A DNA stretch of 24,433 bases, from NCBI GenBank assembly GCA_964622275.1, contig CAZUMX010000013.1:1-24433 (forward strand), read 5' to 3'. The position numbers were made by a program, and so were the translations under genes. The stretch comes from CAYPEZ01 sp964622275 (GTDB taxonomy: Bacteria > Patescibacteriota > Minisyncoccia > Phycocordibacterales > UBA6899). Of the stretch, positions 15,491 to 23,599 are shown piece by piece (position 1 is the stretch's first letter; each line of letters starts with the position of its first letter). A model generated the notes under the pieces. That model saw nothing but the letters and a program-made list of their open reading frames with translations, was not told where the DNA came from and searched no databases.

Positions 15491-16891
15491 ATGAAATTTC
15501 TTCAAGTAATAAAACGGGCATTTATGAACCCATATCCCAAAAAGATCGTGTTGGCGAGTCTGTTCTTTGGGTCCATCTTTTTGTGTATCTCGGCATTTCA
15601 TAATGCCAACACTCCTTTTGCAGAAACAAATTCTGATGGGTATATCCCGCTTGCGATTTCGTTGTATAAGCATCACGCATTTTCTTATGGAACGACCAGT
15701 CCCTTTGTTCCTGAAGTTGCGCACGCCCCAGGGTATCCATTTTTTTTGGCAGTGACAGCTGCGCCTTGGTCAAACGTCTATCCAGCGCTAGTCCTGCAGG
15801 TTTTTCTCTTGGCGATTGCAGCGGTCGTTCTGTTCTACTTGTTTGAGGGTGTTTTTTCGGAGCAGGTTCGGTTCTTTGGGGCTCTCGTGTTTTCTATCGA
15901 ACCCTTCACTCTTTATACGGCCACACAGCCGTTATCTGAATCTGTGTTCTTGTTTCTATTCCTTCTTTCTCTCCTCATCCTTCGGCGTGCAGTTGAACGT
16001 GATCGCATGAGCTTATTTTTTGGCGCAGGGTTTTTGATTGGCCTTGCGACGCTGGTTCGTCCAATTTTAGAATATTTTGCTATTGTGAGTATTCCCACAG
16101 TAGGAGTTTTTCTTTTTGTTCTCGGACGCAAGGCGTTACGGCCCACATGCTTTTTTGTGTTAGGAATACTCATCGTACTTAGTCCATGGGCGTATCGCAA
16201 TGCTGAGCAATTTGGTGTATGGACGTTGTCGACAAAGGGACCTTACACACTGTATTTCTTTAATGCGACAGAGGTATTGAAATACGCAGAAGGGAAGTCG
16301 GGAGTTGCCGCACATGACGAGCTTTTCCGTCGCGCACAGAGTGAATTTCCAGAGGTACGAGAAGACTATGATTTGCGCTCGCCGGTGTATGCACCATTCT
16401 TAACCAAGACAGCTTTGGAGATTATTGGAGAACATCCAACCATCTTTGCAAAGATGTATGCCACATCGCTCGGAACATTTTTTCTTTCGGATGGATATAG
16501 ACTTCTTTGGTACGAAATGAGTGGTGGAGGGATTGAGCTTCCCAACATTACACGTGCACTCGCAACCGGAGATCTGGGGAGTGTGGTCGATCATATGAAA
16601 CGACAGCCCATGCAAGCGCTTTTGTTTTTCCTCGGGTTCTTCTTTTGGGGGGCAATGACACTTGGGGCGTTTCTGGCTCCATGCGTAGCATGGTTTCTTC
16701 AGAAACGTTGGCAAGCGTTGTTCTCCTTAGCCGCTCTCTTTATTATGATGTATTTCGCACTCATGACTGGTCCCGTGGCTCAAGCGCGATATCGTGTTGT
16801 TGTGACACCGTTCCTTTTTATGCTTGCGATGTATACCTATCTCACCCTTTTTGAGAGGTATCGTCAGTGGAGATCTCAGAGACTGTCATAA
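15491..16891 (+). CDS. GT39-family (PMT/ArnT-like) membrane glycosyltransferase
   Basis: A 466-residue membrane enzyme with about 10 hydrophobic helices. The first external loop carries NSDGYIPLA followed by EVAHAPGYPFF, the acidic and PGYP-type motif of the PMT_2/GT39 class, which uses polyprenyl-phosphate sugars as donors on the outer face. Later LATLVRP and LSPWAYRN match its paralogue at 20580 (LSTLVRP, LSPWIIRN). I chose ATG 15491 since the protein then begins with a short basic segment and the first helix; ATG 15422 and TTG 15407 are in frame upstream. It diverges from gmd and runs towards the carbamoyltransferase, with 14 nt between the stops. Donor sugar and acceptor unknown. Confidence 0.85.
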   Translation: MKFLQVIKRAFMNPYPKKIVLASLFFGSIFLCISAFHNANTPFAETNSDGYIPLAISLYKHHAFSYGTTSPFVPEVAHAPGYPFFLAVTAAPWSNVYPALVLQVFLLAIAAVVLFYLFEGVFSEQVRFFGALVFSIEPFTLYTATQPLSESVFLFLFLLSLLILRRAVERDRMSLFFGAGFLIGLATLVRPILEYFAIVSIPTVGVFLFVLGRKALRPTCFFVLGILIVLSPWAYRNAEQFGVWTLSTKGPYTLYFFNATEVLKYAEGKSGVAAHDELFRRAQSEFPEVREDYDLRSPVYAPFLTKTALEIIGEHPTIFAKMYATSLGTFFLSDGYRLLWYEMSGGGIELPNITRALATGDLGSVVDHMKRQPMQALLFFLGFFFWGAMTLGAFLAPCVAWFLQKRWQALFSLAALFIMMYFALMTGPVAQARYRVVVTPFLFMLAMYTYLTLFERYRQWRSQRLS

Positions 16892-16905
16892 ATCGACTCC
16901 AACCG

Positions 16906-18624
16906 TTATGCGGACTTTTTTACCGCAAGGTATGGCCCAATTGCGAGCGCATCAAAATCCGTTCGAAGGAAACAATCAATAGCTTCATCTGGTGTGCACA
17001 CAATGGGCTCGTTTTCATTGAATGATGTATTGAGCACAACAGCAACGCCTTTTATTTTTTCAAATTCAGAGATGAGCTCCCAATATGCTTGGTTTACTTT
17101 CTTGTTTACAGTATGTACACGTGCTGTGCCGTCTTTGTGGGTGATTGCAGGTAGAGAAGATTTCTTATCTTCTCTTACATCACCAATAAGAATCATATAT
17201 GGCGAAGGTTGATTCTTTGGCATGATGAAATAATCATTCACCTTTTCTTCAATGACTGAAGGGGCAAATGGTCGGAACATCTCCCTACGTTTTACGCGAG
17301 CATTCAAGCGGTCCTTCATTGTGGGGTCAGTAGGGTCAGCAATAATGCTTCGATCTCCGAGTGCTCGAGGTCCAGACTCCATGCGGCCTTGGAACCATCC
17401 AAGGATTTTCCCATCAGCAATAAGGCGAGCGGCATCTTTGGCAATATGTTCGCTTTTTTTGTACTGTACGCCACGTTTTTCTAGTGCGATACGGATATTG
17501 TCGTCGGTAAATGAGGTTCCGAGATAGGGGGCATCAAAGACATACGAACGAGGTTTTCCAAGTACTTGGTGGTAATAATACAGTGCGCTTCCGAATGATG
17601 TTCCGGCATCATTTGCAATCGGCTGAAAGAAAAAGTTTTCGAATGGCGTTTCTTCGACGATACGCTTATTCATGAGGCAGTTTAAAACTACTCCTCCAGT
17701 CATACAGAGGTTTTTTGATTTTGTCCGTTCGTATATCCCTTTTGCAAGATGGACACCTGCGCGCTCGACGATTTTTTGGAGAGCAAATGCGAGATCGTAG
17801 TGTTCTTGGGTGTAGGGGTCTCCTTTTTTGCGCTTTGCTCCAAATGTTTTTTCAAAGAGCGGAGAAAGCCACTGACTTCCGCCGTGTGTATGAAATGAAA
17901 AATAGTCGAGATTGAGTGTGTAGGTTCCATCAGGGTGAAGGTATACCAATGGTTCAAAGGCTTTTACATATCTATCCGTTCCATATGCTGACATCCCCAT
18001 GACTTTCCATTCATCAAAGAAAGGTGTGAAGCCTAAGTGGTCTGTCACTGCAGCGTATAGATGTCCAAGTGAGTGGGGAACATGGATTTCGTGGAGCTTT
18101 TCGATGTGAGACCCCTTGCCGTATGAAAGCATCGTGCTTGTTGATTCACCGCGGCCGTCAATCGTGAGGATGGCAGCTTCCTCGAATTTACTGACAAAAA
18201 ATGCGCTTGCGGCATGTGCAAGATGGTGTTCGATAAAATGGATTTTTGGTGGATGGGGAAGATCCCACTGCTTGGCAATTCTGGATCCGATCGTTTGCAT
18301 CAGTGCGATACGTTTGAGCGGGTTCAACTCTCCGCCCCCCGACCGAGCCTTAAGGATGTGTAGACTCTGGGGGAAGTATCGAAGCATATGAAGCATGTTG
18401 CCAAGAATTTCTTTTGAAGGAGTCCAAAAAAATGTAATGTGGTCAATATCTTTGATTGTAATTCCTTCACGTCGAAGACATTCTGCGATGGCTTTTTCTG
18501 GGTATTCCCATGTGTGTTTTTTGCGGTTCAATCGCTCTTCCTCAATGACATATTTGATCTCTCCATCCTTGATGAGGGAGCAAGATGCTTCGTGCGAATA
18601 ACTGCTGATGCCAAGAATATACAT
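16906..18624 (-). CDS. NodU/CmcH-family O-carbamoyltransferase
   Basis: Transfers a carbamoyl group from carbamoyl phosphate, via carbamoyl-adenylate, to a hydroxyl, here probably of a glycan sugar. The 572-residue length is that of the complete two-domain enzymes. The opening ILGISSYSHEAS (residues 3-14) is the ASKHA-type first phosphate loop; the metal-binding HxxxH lies in HHLAHA (133-138) with Asp156 in TIDGRGE; GGVVLNCLMN and GRMESGPRALGDRS complete the family motifs. ATG 18624 is preferred to TTG 18633 above it. An extended -10 lies 11 nt upstream of the ATG, and no Shine-Dalgarno is seen. It is transcribed opposite its neighbours, so it is a separate unit in the cluster. Confidence 0.93.
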   Translation of the reverse strand: MYILGISSYSHEASCSLIKDGEIKYVIEEERLNRKKHTWEYPEKAIAECLRREGITIKDIDHITFFWTPSKEILGNMLHMLRYFPQSLHILKARSGGGELNPLKRIALMQTIGSRIAKQWDLPHPPKIHFIEHHLAHAASAFFVSKFEEAAILTIDGRGESTSTMLSYGKGSHIEKLHEIHVPHSLGHLYAAVTDHLGFTPFFDEWKVMGMSAYGTDRYVKAFEPLVYLHPDGTYTLNLDYFSFHTHGGSQWLSPLFEKTFGAKRKKGDPYTQEHYDLAFALQKIVERAGVHLAKGIYERTKSKNLCMTGGVVLNCLMNKRIVEETPFENFFFQPIANDAGTSFGSALYYYHQVLGKPRSYVFDAPYLGTSFTDDNIRIALEKRGVQYKKSEHIAKDAARLIADGKILGWFQGRMESGPRALGDRSIIADPTDPTMKDRLNARVKRREMFRPFAPSVIEEKVNDYFIMPKNQPSPYMILIGDVREDKKSSLPAITHKDGTARVHTVNKKVNQAYWELISEFEKIKGVAVVLNTSFNENEPIVCTPDEAIDCFLRTDFDALAIGPYLAVKKSA

Positions 18625-18635
18625 TGGTGCCAATG

Positions 18636-18644
18636 ACTATAACA
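18636..18644 (-). promoter_or_regulatory. Extended -10 promoter of the carbamoyltransferase
   Basis: Minus-strand TGTTATAGT, nearly the same as the TGTTATACT before the HAD phosphatase. The start of transcription would be near 18629, five bases before ATG 18624, so the mRNA is almost leaderless. Confidence 0.5.
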
Positions 18645-18686
18645 TACCGTTCGACGGTGAGGGAAGCGAGAGGTGTTTCGACGAGA

Positions 18687-18714
18687 TTGCGCACATTTAT
18701 AGGTTCGCTATGAT
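18687..18714 (+). promoter_or_regulatory. Possible divergent promoter of the methyltransferase-GT2 gene
   Basis: TTGCGC (18687-18692), 16 nt, TATGAT (18709-18714). The -10 matches 5 of 6, the -35 only half. Transcription would start near 18721, about 11 nt before ATG 18732. Confidence 0.3.
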
Positions 18715-18731
18715 GTCAGGGTTTCATATTT

Positions 18732-20171
18732 ATGAAAGATCAAAGCGAGAGCCTTCGGTCAACTCCCACACCTGCAGCCATGCTCTACCGAGATGTTGCA
18801 CTCAGGGCAAGTGAACACACGAGGAGGTGGCAATACTACTATCATGAAATGGTGCGGTTGCTTCAATTTGTCATTCCGAATGATGTTTCGGTTATTCAGC
18901 TTGGATCAGGAACAGGAGACCTCCTCGCACAACTTCCCAACGAGACAAAAGTGGGTATCGAGTGTGTCCCTAGACTTCTTGAAGTGGCGCATGAGAAGTA
19001 CCCGTCGCTCGAGATCCTCGAAGATGATCTTTGGCATATTCAAACAAAACGACGATTTTCATACGGTCTCATTTCGGAGATAACTGACTCGCTTCCAGAT
19101 ATAGAAGTGATGTTGAAAGAATCAAAAAAAGTTCTCACTGAGGATGGGAAGTTGGTGATTATGACAAGAAGTTTTTTGTGGAGTCCGATCTTTGCACTCG
19201 CGAGAAAAGTTGTGCTTGGGAAAACCCAGGGTCCCTTCCGGAATCTTCTGCGGCTGAAAGATCTTGAAAATATGCTTTATTTAGCTGGATTTGAAGTTAT
19301 TCGATCTGGACGTGGAATTCTGCTCCCCATGCGCATCCCCATTCTTGGGTGGTTCTGTAATCGTGTGCTCGCACACCTTCCAGGATTCTCTTTTTTCGGC
19401 GCTGTACAGTATGTGGTTGCGCGACCTATTCCTGAAAAAAGAAGGGATTGCGCAGTCTCGATTGTTGTTGCTGCACGGAATGAAGAAGGAAATGTGGAAC
19501 GACTGCTGGAGCGTGTTCCTCTCATTGGAACTCGAACAGAGTTGATCATTGTTGAGGGGAATTCCTCCGATCGTACTTGGGAAGTTCTTGAGCGCATGAA
19601 GCAAACCTATAAAGGACCTCTGGTGCTTCACATTGGAAAACAACCAGGAAAAGGGAAGTGGGATGCGGTCCAAAAAGGATTTTCAATGTCTACTGGAGAC
19701 TTGCTCATGATTCTCGATGCTGATATGACCGTCCCCCCAGAAGACCTCCCACGTTTCTACGAGGCGTATGCAGAAGGGAGGGGAGAATTTATCAATGGAT
19801 CACGATTTATTTATCCTATGGAGAGTCGCGCAATGCGATTTCTCAATAATATTGGGAATCAATTCTTTACTTTTTTTGTCTCGCGCATTATTCGTCAACG
19901 ACTCACCGACACGCTCTGTGGAACAAAAGTATTACCAAGAAAAGAGTATCTTCGTCTCGAAGCACTTAGAGATTACTTGGGGAGACTTGACCCATTTGGC
20001 GACTTTGATCTTATTTTTGCTGCGGCAAAACTAAACCTCCGGATTGTTGAACTCCCGATTCAGTACCGAGATCGTACGTTTGGTGAGACACAAATCAGTC
20101 GTTTTCGCGATGGATTCACTCTACTGCGGATGTGCCTATATGTGCTGGTGAAATTTTGGTTTAAACGGTAG
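18732..20171 (+). CDS. Fused SAM methyltransferase and GT2 glycosyltransferase
   Basis: A 479-residue two-domain protein. Residues 1-235 form a class I methyltransferase: motif I IQLGSGTGDLL (55-65), acidic Glu at 78, and ILEDD at 95-99. Residues about 241-479 form a GT2 domain of the dolichol/polyprenyl-phosphate mannosyltransferase kind: SIVVAARNEEGN (243-254), VEGNSSDRTWE (274-284), metal-binding DADM (329-332), NGSRF (355-359), and GETQ (451-454). One frame runs through both with a basic linker near 233-239, so this is a real fusion. Similar bifunctional proteins are known in databases as a domain pair. It heads the set GT2-SMR-GT39-GT2, which suggests it makes a polyprenyl-phosphate sugar; the methyltransferase may modify that sugar or its lipid. 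Confidence 0.9.
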   Translation: MKDQSESLRSTPTPAAMLYRDVALRASEHTRRWQYYYHEMVRLLQFVIPNDVSVIQLGSGTGDLLAQLPNETKVGIECVPRLLEVAHEKYPSLEILEDDLWHIQTKRRFSYGLISEITDSLPDIEVMLKESKKVLTEDGKLVIMTRSFLWSPIFALARKVVLGKTQGPFRNLLRLKDLENMLYLAGFEVIRSGRGILLPMRIPILGWFCNRVLAHLPGFSFFGAVQYVVARPIPEKRRDCAVSIVVAARNEEGNVERLLERVPLIGTRTELIIVEGNSSDRTWEVLERMKQTYKGPLVLHIGKQPGKGKWDAVQKGFSMSTGDLLMILDADMTVPPEDLPRFYEAYAEGRGEFINGSRFIYPMESRAMRFLNNIGNQFFTFFVSRIIRQRLTDTLCGTKVLPRKEYLRLEALRDYLGRLDPFGDFDLIFAAAKLNLRIVELPIQYRDRTFGETQISRFRDGFTLLRMCLYVLVKFWFKR

Positions 20172-20192
20172 ACTAGGAAACAAGAAATTTCT

Positions 20193-20573
20193 ATGAGTCT
20201 AATGACGATACTCCTTCTGGCGCTTACATCGATTGTTACCGCAACGAGCCAAACACTGTTTAAACAAACACTTACCGCTAAAGATGTTGTTTTTCAAACA
20301 GGAAAGGGCATCTCAGGATTCATCGCTTCTTTCGCAGGGCTCCTCATGTCTCCGAGTTTTTTGGGAGCATTGTTCCTGTATGGGCTTGCCTTTGTCCTCT
20401 GGATTTCACTTCTCTCACGTACCCAGCTCTCTGTGATTTATCCGATAGGTATTGCGTTGAACGTATTGTTAACGCTTATGACCGCACGATTTATTCTTGG
20501 AGAACCCATCACATTTCTCCATGCCCTTGGTGTGGCAGTCATTTTGTTGGGAATGGTGCTTATCATGCGATAG
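20193..20573 (+). CDS. SMR/EamA-like small membrane protein (ArnE/ArnF-like)
   Basis: A 126-residue protein with four hydrophobic helices and little else. The first helix has TSIVTATSQTLFKQ, the third LSRTQLSVIYPIGIALN and the fourth GVAVILLGMVLIM; the Gln/Lys at the end of helix 1 and the SVIYP segment resemble the SMR-type ArnE/ArnF subunits, which flip undecaprenyl-phosphate-aminoarabinose. No partner subunit of this kind is nearby, so it may act as a homodimer. Lying between a GT2 enzyme (21 nt upstream) and a GT39 enzyme (6 nt downstream), it is a good candidate for the step that flips the polyprenyl-phosphate sugar. That role is inference. Confidence 0.8.
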   Translation: MSLMTILLLALTSIVTATSQTLFKQTLTAKDVVFQTGKGISGFIASFAGLLMSPSFLGALFLYGLAFVLWISLLSRTQLSVIYPIGIALNVLLTLMTARFILGEPITFLHALGVAVILLGMVLIMR

Positions 20574-20579
20574 CGATCA

Positions 20580-21983
20580 ATGCCTATGCGACGGTTTGTA
20601 GAGACACATAGGGATGTTTTACTCATCTTTCTTTTTGCTTACATTATTAGGTTGAGTGTATTTTCCATCGCTTCTGATCACTCGCTTGCAACATATGCTC
20701 TTGGTGCGGACGGGAGTGATTATGTTCGAGAGGCGCACAATATCCTCAATGGGCACGGATTTAGTCGCTCATATGGTGAACCATATTTGCCCGATGCACT
20801 TCGAACACCACTATACCCCCTCGCACTTGCCGCCGCACATGCGCTTTTTGGAAATGTGCAAGCCCTATTGTTTATTCAAGTTCTTTTGTCGAGTCTTATT
20901 CCAGGAATTGTCATGAGTGTTGCTCGATATATGATCTCACGCAAATGGGTTATTTGGTTCATTGGATTTATTGTTGCACTCGAACCACACATGGTCTTCT
21001 ATACAACGTTCTATGCTTCTGAAGGCCTTGCGCTCATCTTTTTGTATCTCGGTATCTCTTCGTTAATGAAATGGTTTTATTCTGGGGCAAATACACAGAT
21101 AGCAATCAGCGGTGCTACGTTTGGGCTCAGTACGCTAGTACGCCCTGCAATGTTCTATATTCACCTCATTCTTATCCCAAGCTTGTTTGTGCAAAGTCGA
21201 TGGAGCAAGAGAAGAGCATGGGGAACATCGCTCGCACTCTTTACTGTCATCTTTCTTGCGGTTCTTTCTCCGTGGATCATTCGAAATGAAATCTATTTTG
21301 GTACACCCGGGATGAGTACGGTTGGATGGTTTAATATGTACACAAGAGTTGCTGCAACAACACTATCCATTGATACAGGTAAAGATTTCTATACTTCGTA
21401 CCAAACACTGCTCGATGAACTTTCGTTGCGTGGATATATTCATCATGAGCCCCCGGTATCAGAGCGGGAAATTGAAGATCCGCGATTCGGCCCCGTGCTG
21501 AAACAGGAATCTCTGAGAGTTTTCAAAGAACATCCACGAGCATTCGCGAAGTTTGTTCTGTCTGCACCTTTTTCGATTTTGACACAAGATAATACTCTTG
21601 GATTGGCACAAGCCCTCACGGGTGTTCGTGTATCGCGGCCACCGTTTTCGCCAACACTTTATGTGAGTCAACATGGTCTCGTCGAAGGGGTCAGGGCCCT
21701 TATTCCATATTTAAGTGGACTTTATGTTATACCGTTTGTGATGCGCATGGTATGGGGGATGATGTTTCTTCTGTCTCTTTTGGGAGTCTATGCGCTGTGG
21801 AAGAAAGATCATCGATTCGCTGCATGTTTTTTTCTCTTATTAATGGGATATGTAGTGCTTTTTACAATGAATGCCGGCGCACAAATTGATGCGCGATATC
21901 GACTTCAATCGCTTTTTGGTGAGGTTATCCTTGCAGCTGCTGGTCTGGAGTATATACTGGATTTTCGTCGCAAACGGATATGA
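20580..21983 (+). CDS. GT39-family membrane glycosyltransferase, second paralogue
   Basis: A 467-residue polytopic protein, nearly the same length as the GT39 at 15491. The first outer loop carries GADGSDYVREA then DALRTPLYPLAL, the motif equivalent to SDGYIPLA / APGYPFF in the paralogue. Shared landmarks are LSTLVRP (about residue 180) and LSPWIIRN (about 235) and a C-terminal DARYR segment (in the paralogue ARYRV). It should use a polyprenyl-phosphate sugar made by one of the two GT2 proteins. The start at 20580 lies 6 nt after the SMR stop; ATG 20586 is an alternative. Its TGA lies within the ATGATGA start of the next gene. Confidence 0.87.
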   Translation: MPMRRFVETHRDVLLIFLFAYIIRLSVFSIASDHSLATYALGADGSDYVREAHNILNGHGFSRSYGEPYLPDALRTPLYPLALAAAHALFGNVQALLFIQVLLSSLIPGIVMSVARYMISRKWVIWFIGFIVALEPHMVFYTTFYASEGLALIFLYLGISSLMKWFYSGANTQIAISGATFGLSTLVRPAMFYIHLILIPSLFVQSRWSKRRAWGTSLALFTVIFLAVLSPWIIRNEIYFGTPGMSTVGWFNMYTRVAATTLSIDTGKDFYTSYQTLLDELSLRGYIHHEPPVSEREIEDPRFGPVLKQESLRVFKEHPRAFAKFVLSAPFSILTQDNTLGLAQALTGVRVSRPPFSPTLYVSQHGLVEGVRALIPYLSGLYVIPFVMRMVWGMMFLLSLLGVYALWKKDHRFAACFFLLLMGYVVLFTMNAGAQIDARYRLQSLFGEVILAAAGLEYILDFRRKRI

Positions 21984-22687
21984 TGAAAACGACAATTATT
22001 CTTCCTACATACAACGAAGCTGGAAACATCACCTCGATCATTGAGAGAATTCTTTCCGTAGTCCCCGAAGTCACTATTCTGGTTGCAGACGATAATTCGC
22101 CAGACGGGACCGCGGATGTTGTCAGGTCGTTGACGCAAAAGCACAAACAGGTTGAGCTCTTTTTTCGGGGGAAAAAGGAAGGTCTCGGGAGAGCGTATCT
22201 GAGTGCATTTCGCCACGTGCTTCAACGTAGCGATGTAGAATTTATCGTGACGATGGACGCAGATCATTCGCATGACCCAGAATATCTTCCTGCTATGCTT
22301 GAGTGTGCAAAAACCCATGACGTCGTCGTTGGATCAAGATATTGTCATGGTGGAGGGACACAAGGATGGGAATTTTGGAGAGTCGTGCTAAGTCGATTTG
22401 GAAATCTCTATGCACGGTTTGTTACTCGAACTCCTGTGAATGATATGACGGCAGGGTTTATCGTCTTGCGTGCATCATTTTTGCGCTCATCACCGCTCGA
22501 GCGCATTGAACTCTCTGGATATGCTTTTTTGATGGAACTCAAATATCTCCTATGGCGTCGCGGGGCTCGGATGGCAGAAGTGCCCATCATTTTTAAAAAT
22601 CGTCGGGAAGGAGAATCAAAAATTACAAACCATATTATTCGCGAAGGACTTATTGCACCATGGAGACTCCGATCCAAACACAAATGA
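21980..22687 (+). CDS. DPM1-like polyprenol-phosphate sugar synthase (GT2)
   Basis: A soluble 235-residue GT2 enzyme that would transfer a sugar, classically mannose from GDP-mannose, to polyprenyl phosphate. The order of motifs is that of DPM1: IILPTYNEAGN (residues 6-16), VADDNSPDGT (35-44), GLGRAY (68-73), MDADHSHDP (92-100), GSRY, and a C-terminal segment NRREGESK near 212-219. There is no C-terminal membrane helix, as in single-domain DPM1. It overlaps the GT39 gene above and the methyltransferase gene below (ATGA at 22684). GDP-mannose is also the substrate of Gmd, so the two pathways would share one pool if this enzyme does use mannose. Confidence 0.9.
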   Translation: MMKTTIILPTYNEAGNITSIIERILSVVPEVTILVADDNSPDGTADVVRSLTQKHKQVELFFRGKKEGLGRAYLSAFRHVLQRSDVEFIVTMDADHSHDPEYLPAMLECAKTHDVVVGSRYCHGGGTQGWEFWRVVLSRFGNLYARFVTRTPVNDMTAGFIVLRASFLRSSPLERIELSGYAFLMELKYLLWRRGARMAEVPIIFKNRREGESKITNHIIREGLIAPWRLRSKHK

Positions 22688-23541
22688 TCCCGTGCCCAGT
22701 GTGCTTCATAGGCAATCCTAAAAAATGCTACGACATAAACGGGTACGTTCTTGTTGAGTGTCAGAAATGCAAACTTTTGTATGTGGGGAATCCTCCCTCT
22801 GCGACGGATACGATTTATACCGAGGATTATTTTTTTGGTGGAAATGCCCATGGAGGATATGTCGACTATGACACAGAAAAAGCTGTGATGAGGCCAACGC
22901 TTGTACGCTATCTGGATTTGGTCGAACGGCACATAGCCAAAGGTGTGCTATTGGACGTTGGTGCAGCAACGGGATATTTTCTTCTTGTCGCAAAAGAGCG
23001 CGGATGGGAGACTCTTGGTGTGGAAATGTCTGATGCTGCTGCCGAGCGAGGGAGGGCACAAGGGCTACGTATGTATACTGGGACCCTTGATCAAGCACCG
23101 ATCGCAGATGCGACATGTGACGCCGTGACGATGATTGATGTTTTGGAGCACACTATTGCTCCAAAGGAACTCGTCAATCGTGTGCACCAAGTTCTTCGTC
23201 CAAGAGGGATACTCCTCATAAATACTCCAGACGCAGGAAGTATTTTTGCTCGTATGCTCGGAAGACATTGGCATTTACTGTGCCCCCCAGAGCATTTGGT
23301 CTACTTTAATCGAAAAAATATCGCTGCACTCCTACGAGAGGAAGGGTTTGAGGTGTTGTCTGTGGGGACTATAGGGAAGCGGTTTACGATTCAATATATC
23401 CTTAACACTGTTTCCCGGTGGCTTTCGATCCCGTTGATTTCAAACATTGCTCAGCGCATTGGTGGAACGCGTTTCGGGACGGTCTCATTGTCACTGAACC
23501 TGGTTGACAACATGTTCGTTTTGGCTCAGATGAAAGGCTAG
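22684..23541 (+). CDS. SAM methyltransferase with N-terminal zinc ribbon
   Basis: A 285-residue methyltransferase. The N-terminus holds CPVC (Cys4, Cys7) and CQKC (Cys26, Cys29), a four-cysteine zinc-binding unit known from a large family of sugar C- and O-methyltransferases. Motif I LLDVGAATG is at residues 89-97, followed by GVEMSDAA (acid at strand 2), and the GILLINTPDAGS segment. The HWHLLCPPEHLVYF stretch is typical of the family. ATG 22684 is chosen as it forms an ATGA overlap like the other gene joints here; ATG 22660 would add 8 residues inside the previous gene. It probably methylates a sugar of the glycan; the exact target is not known. Confidence 0.87.
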   Translation: MIPCPVCFIGNPKKCYDINGYVLVECQKCKLLYVGNPPSATDTIYTEDYFFGGNAHGGYVDYDTEKAVMRPTLVRYLDLVERHIAKGVLLDVGAATGYFLLVAKERGWETLGVEMSDAAAERGRAQGLRMYTGTLDQAPIADATCDAVTMIDVLEHTIAPKELVNRVHQVLRPRGILLINTPDAGSIFARMLGRHWHLLCPPEHLVYFNRKNIAALLREEGFEVLSVGTIGKRFTIQYILNTVSRWLSIPLISNIAQRIGGTRFGTVSLSLNLVDNMFVLAQMKG

Positions 23542-23561
23542 GCAAGGGTTTTTTGTTGCGG

Positions 23562-23599
23562 TTGCTCGCATATTTCTCCTCATGATATGCTTTGGGGCA
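23562..23599 (+). promoter_or_regulatory. Promoter giving a leaderless ligase-like mRNA
   Basis: TTGCTC (23562-23567), 18 nt, and an extended -10 TGATATGCT (23583-23591). The predicted transcription start, 23598, is one base before ATG 23599. This is the second case of exact overlap between start of transcription and start codon after the HAD phosphatase. Confidence 0.45.

Noticed and set aside
22408..22932. A 174-codon open frame on the minus strand
   Set aside because: It spans the junction of the DPM1-like and methyltransferase genes, both of which have clear family motifs; composition is that of a shadow.
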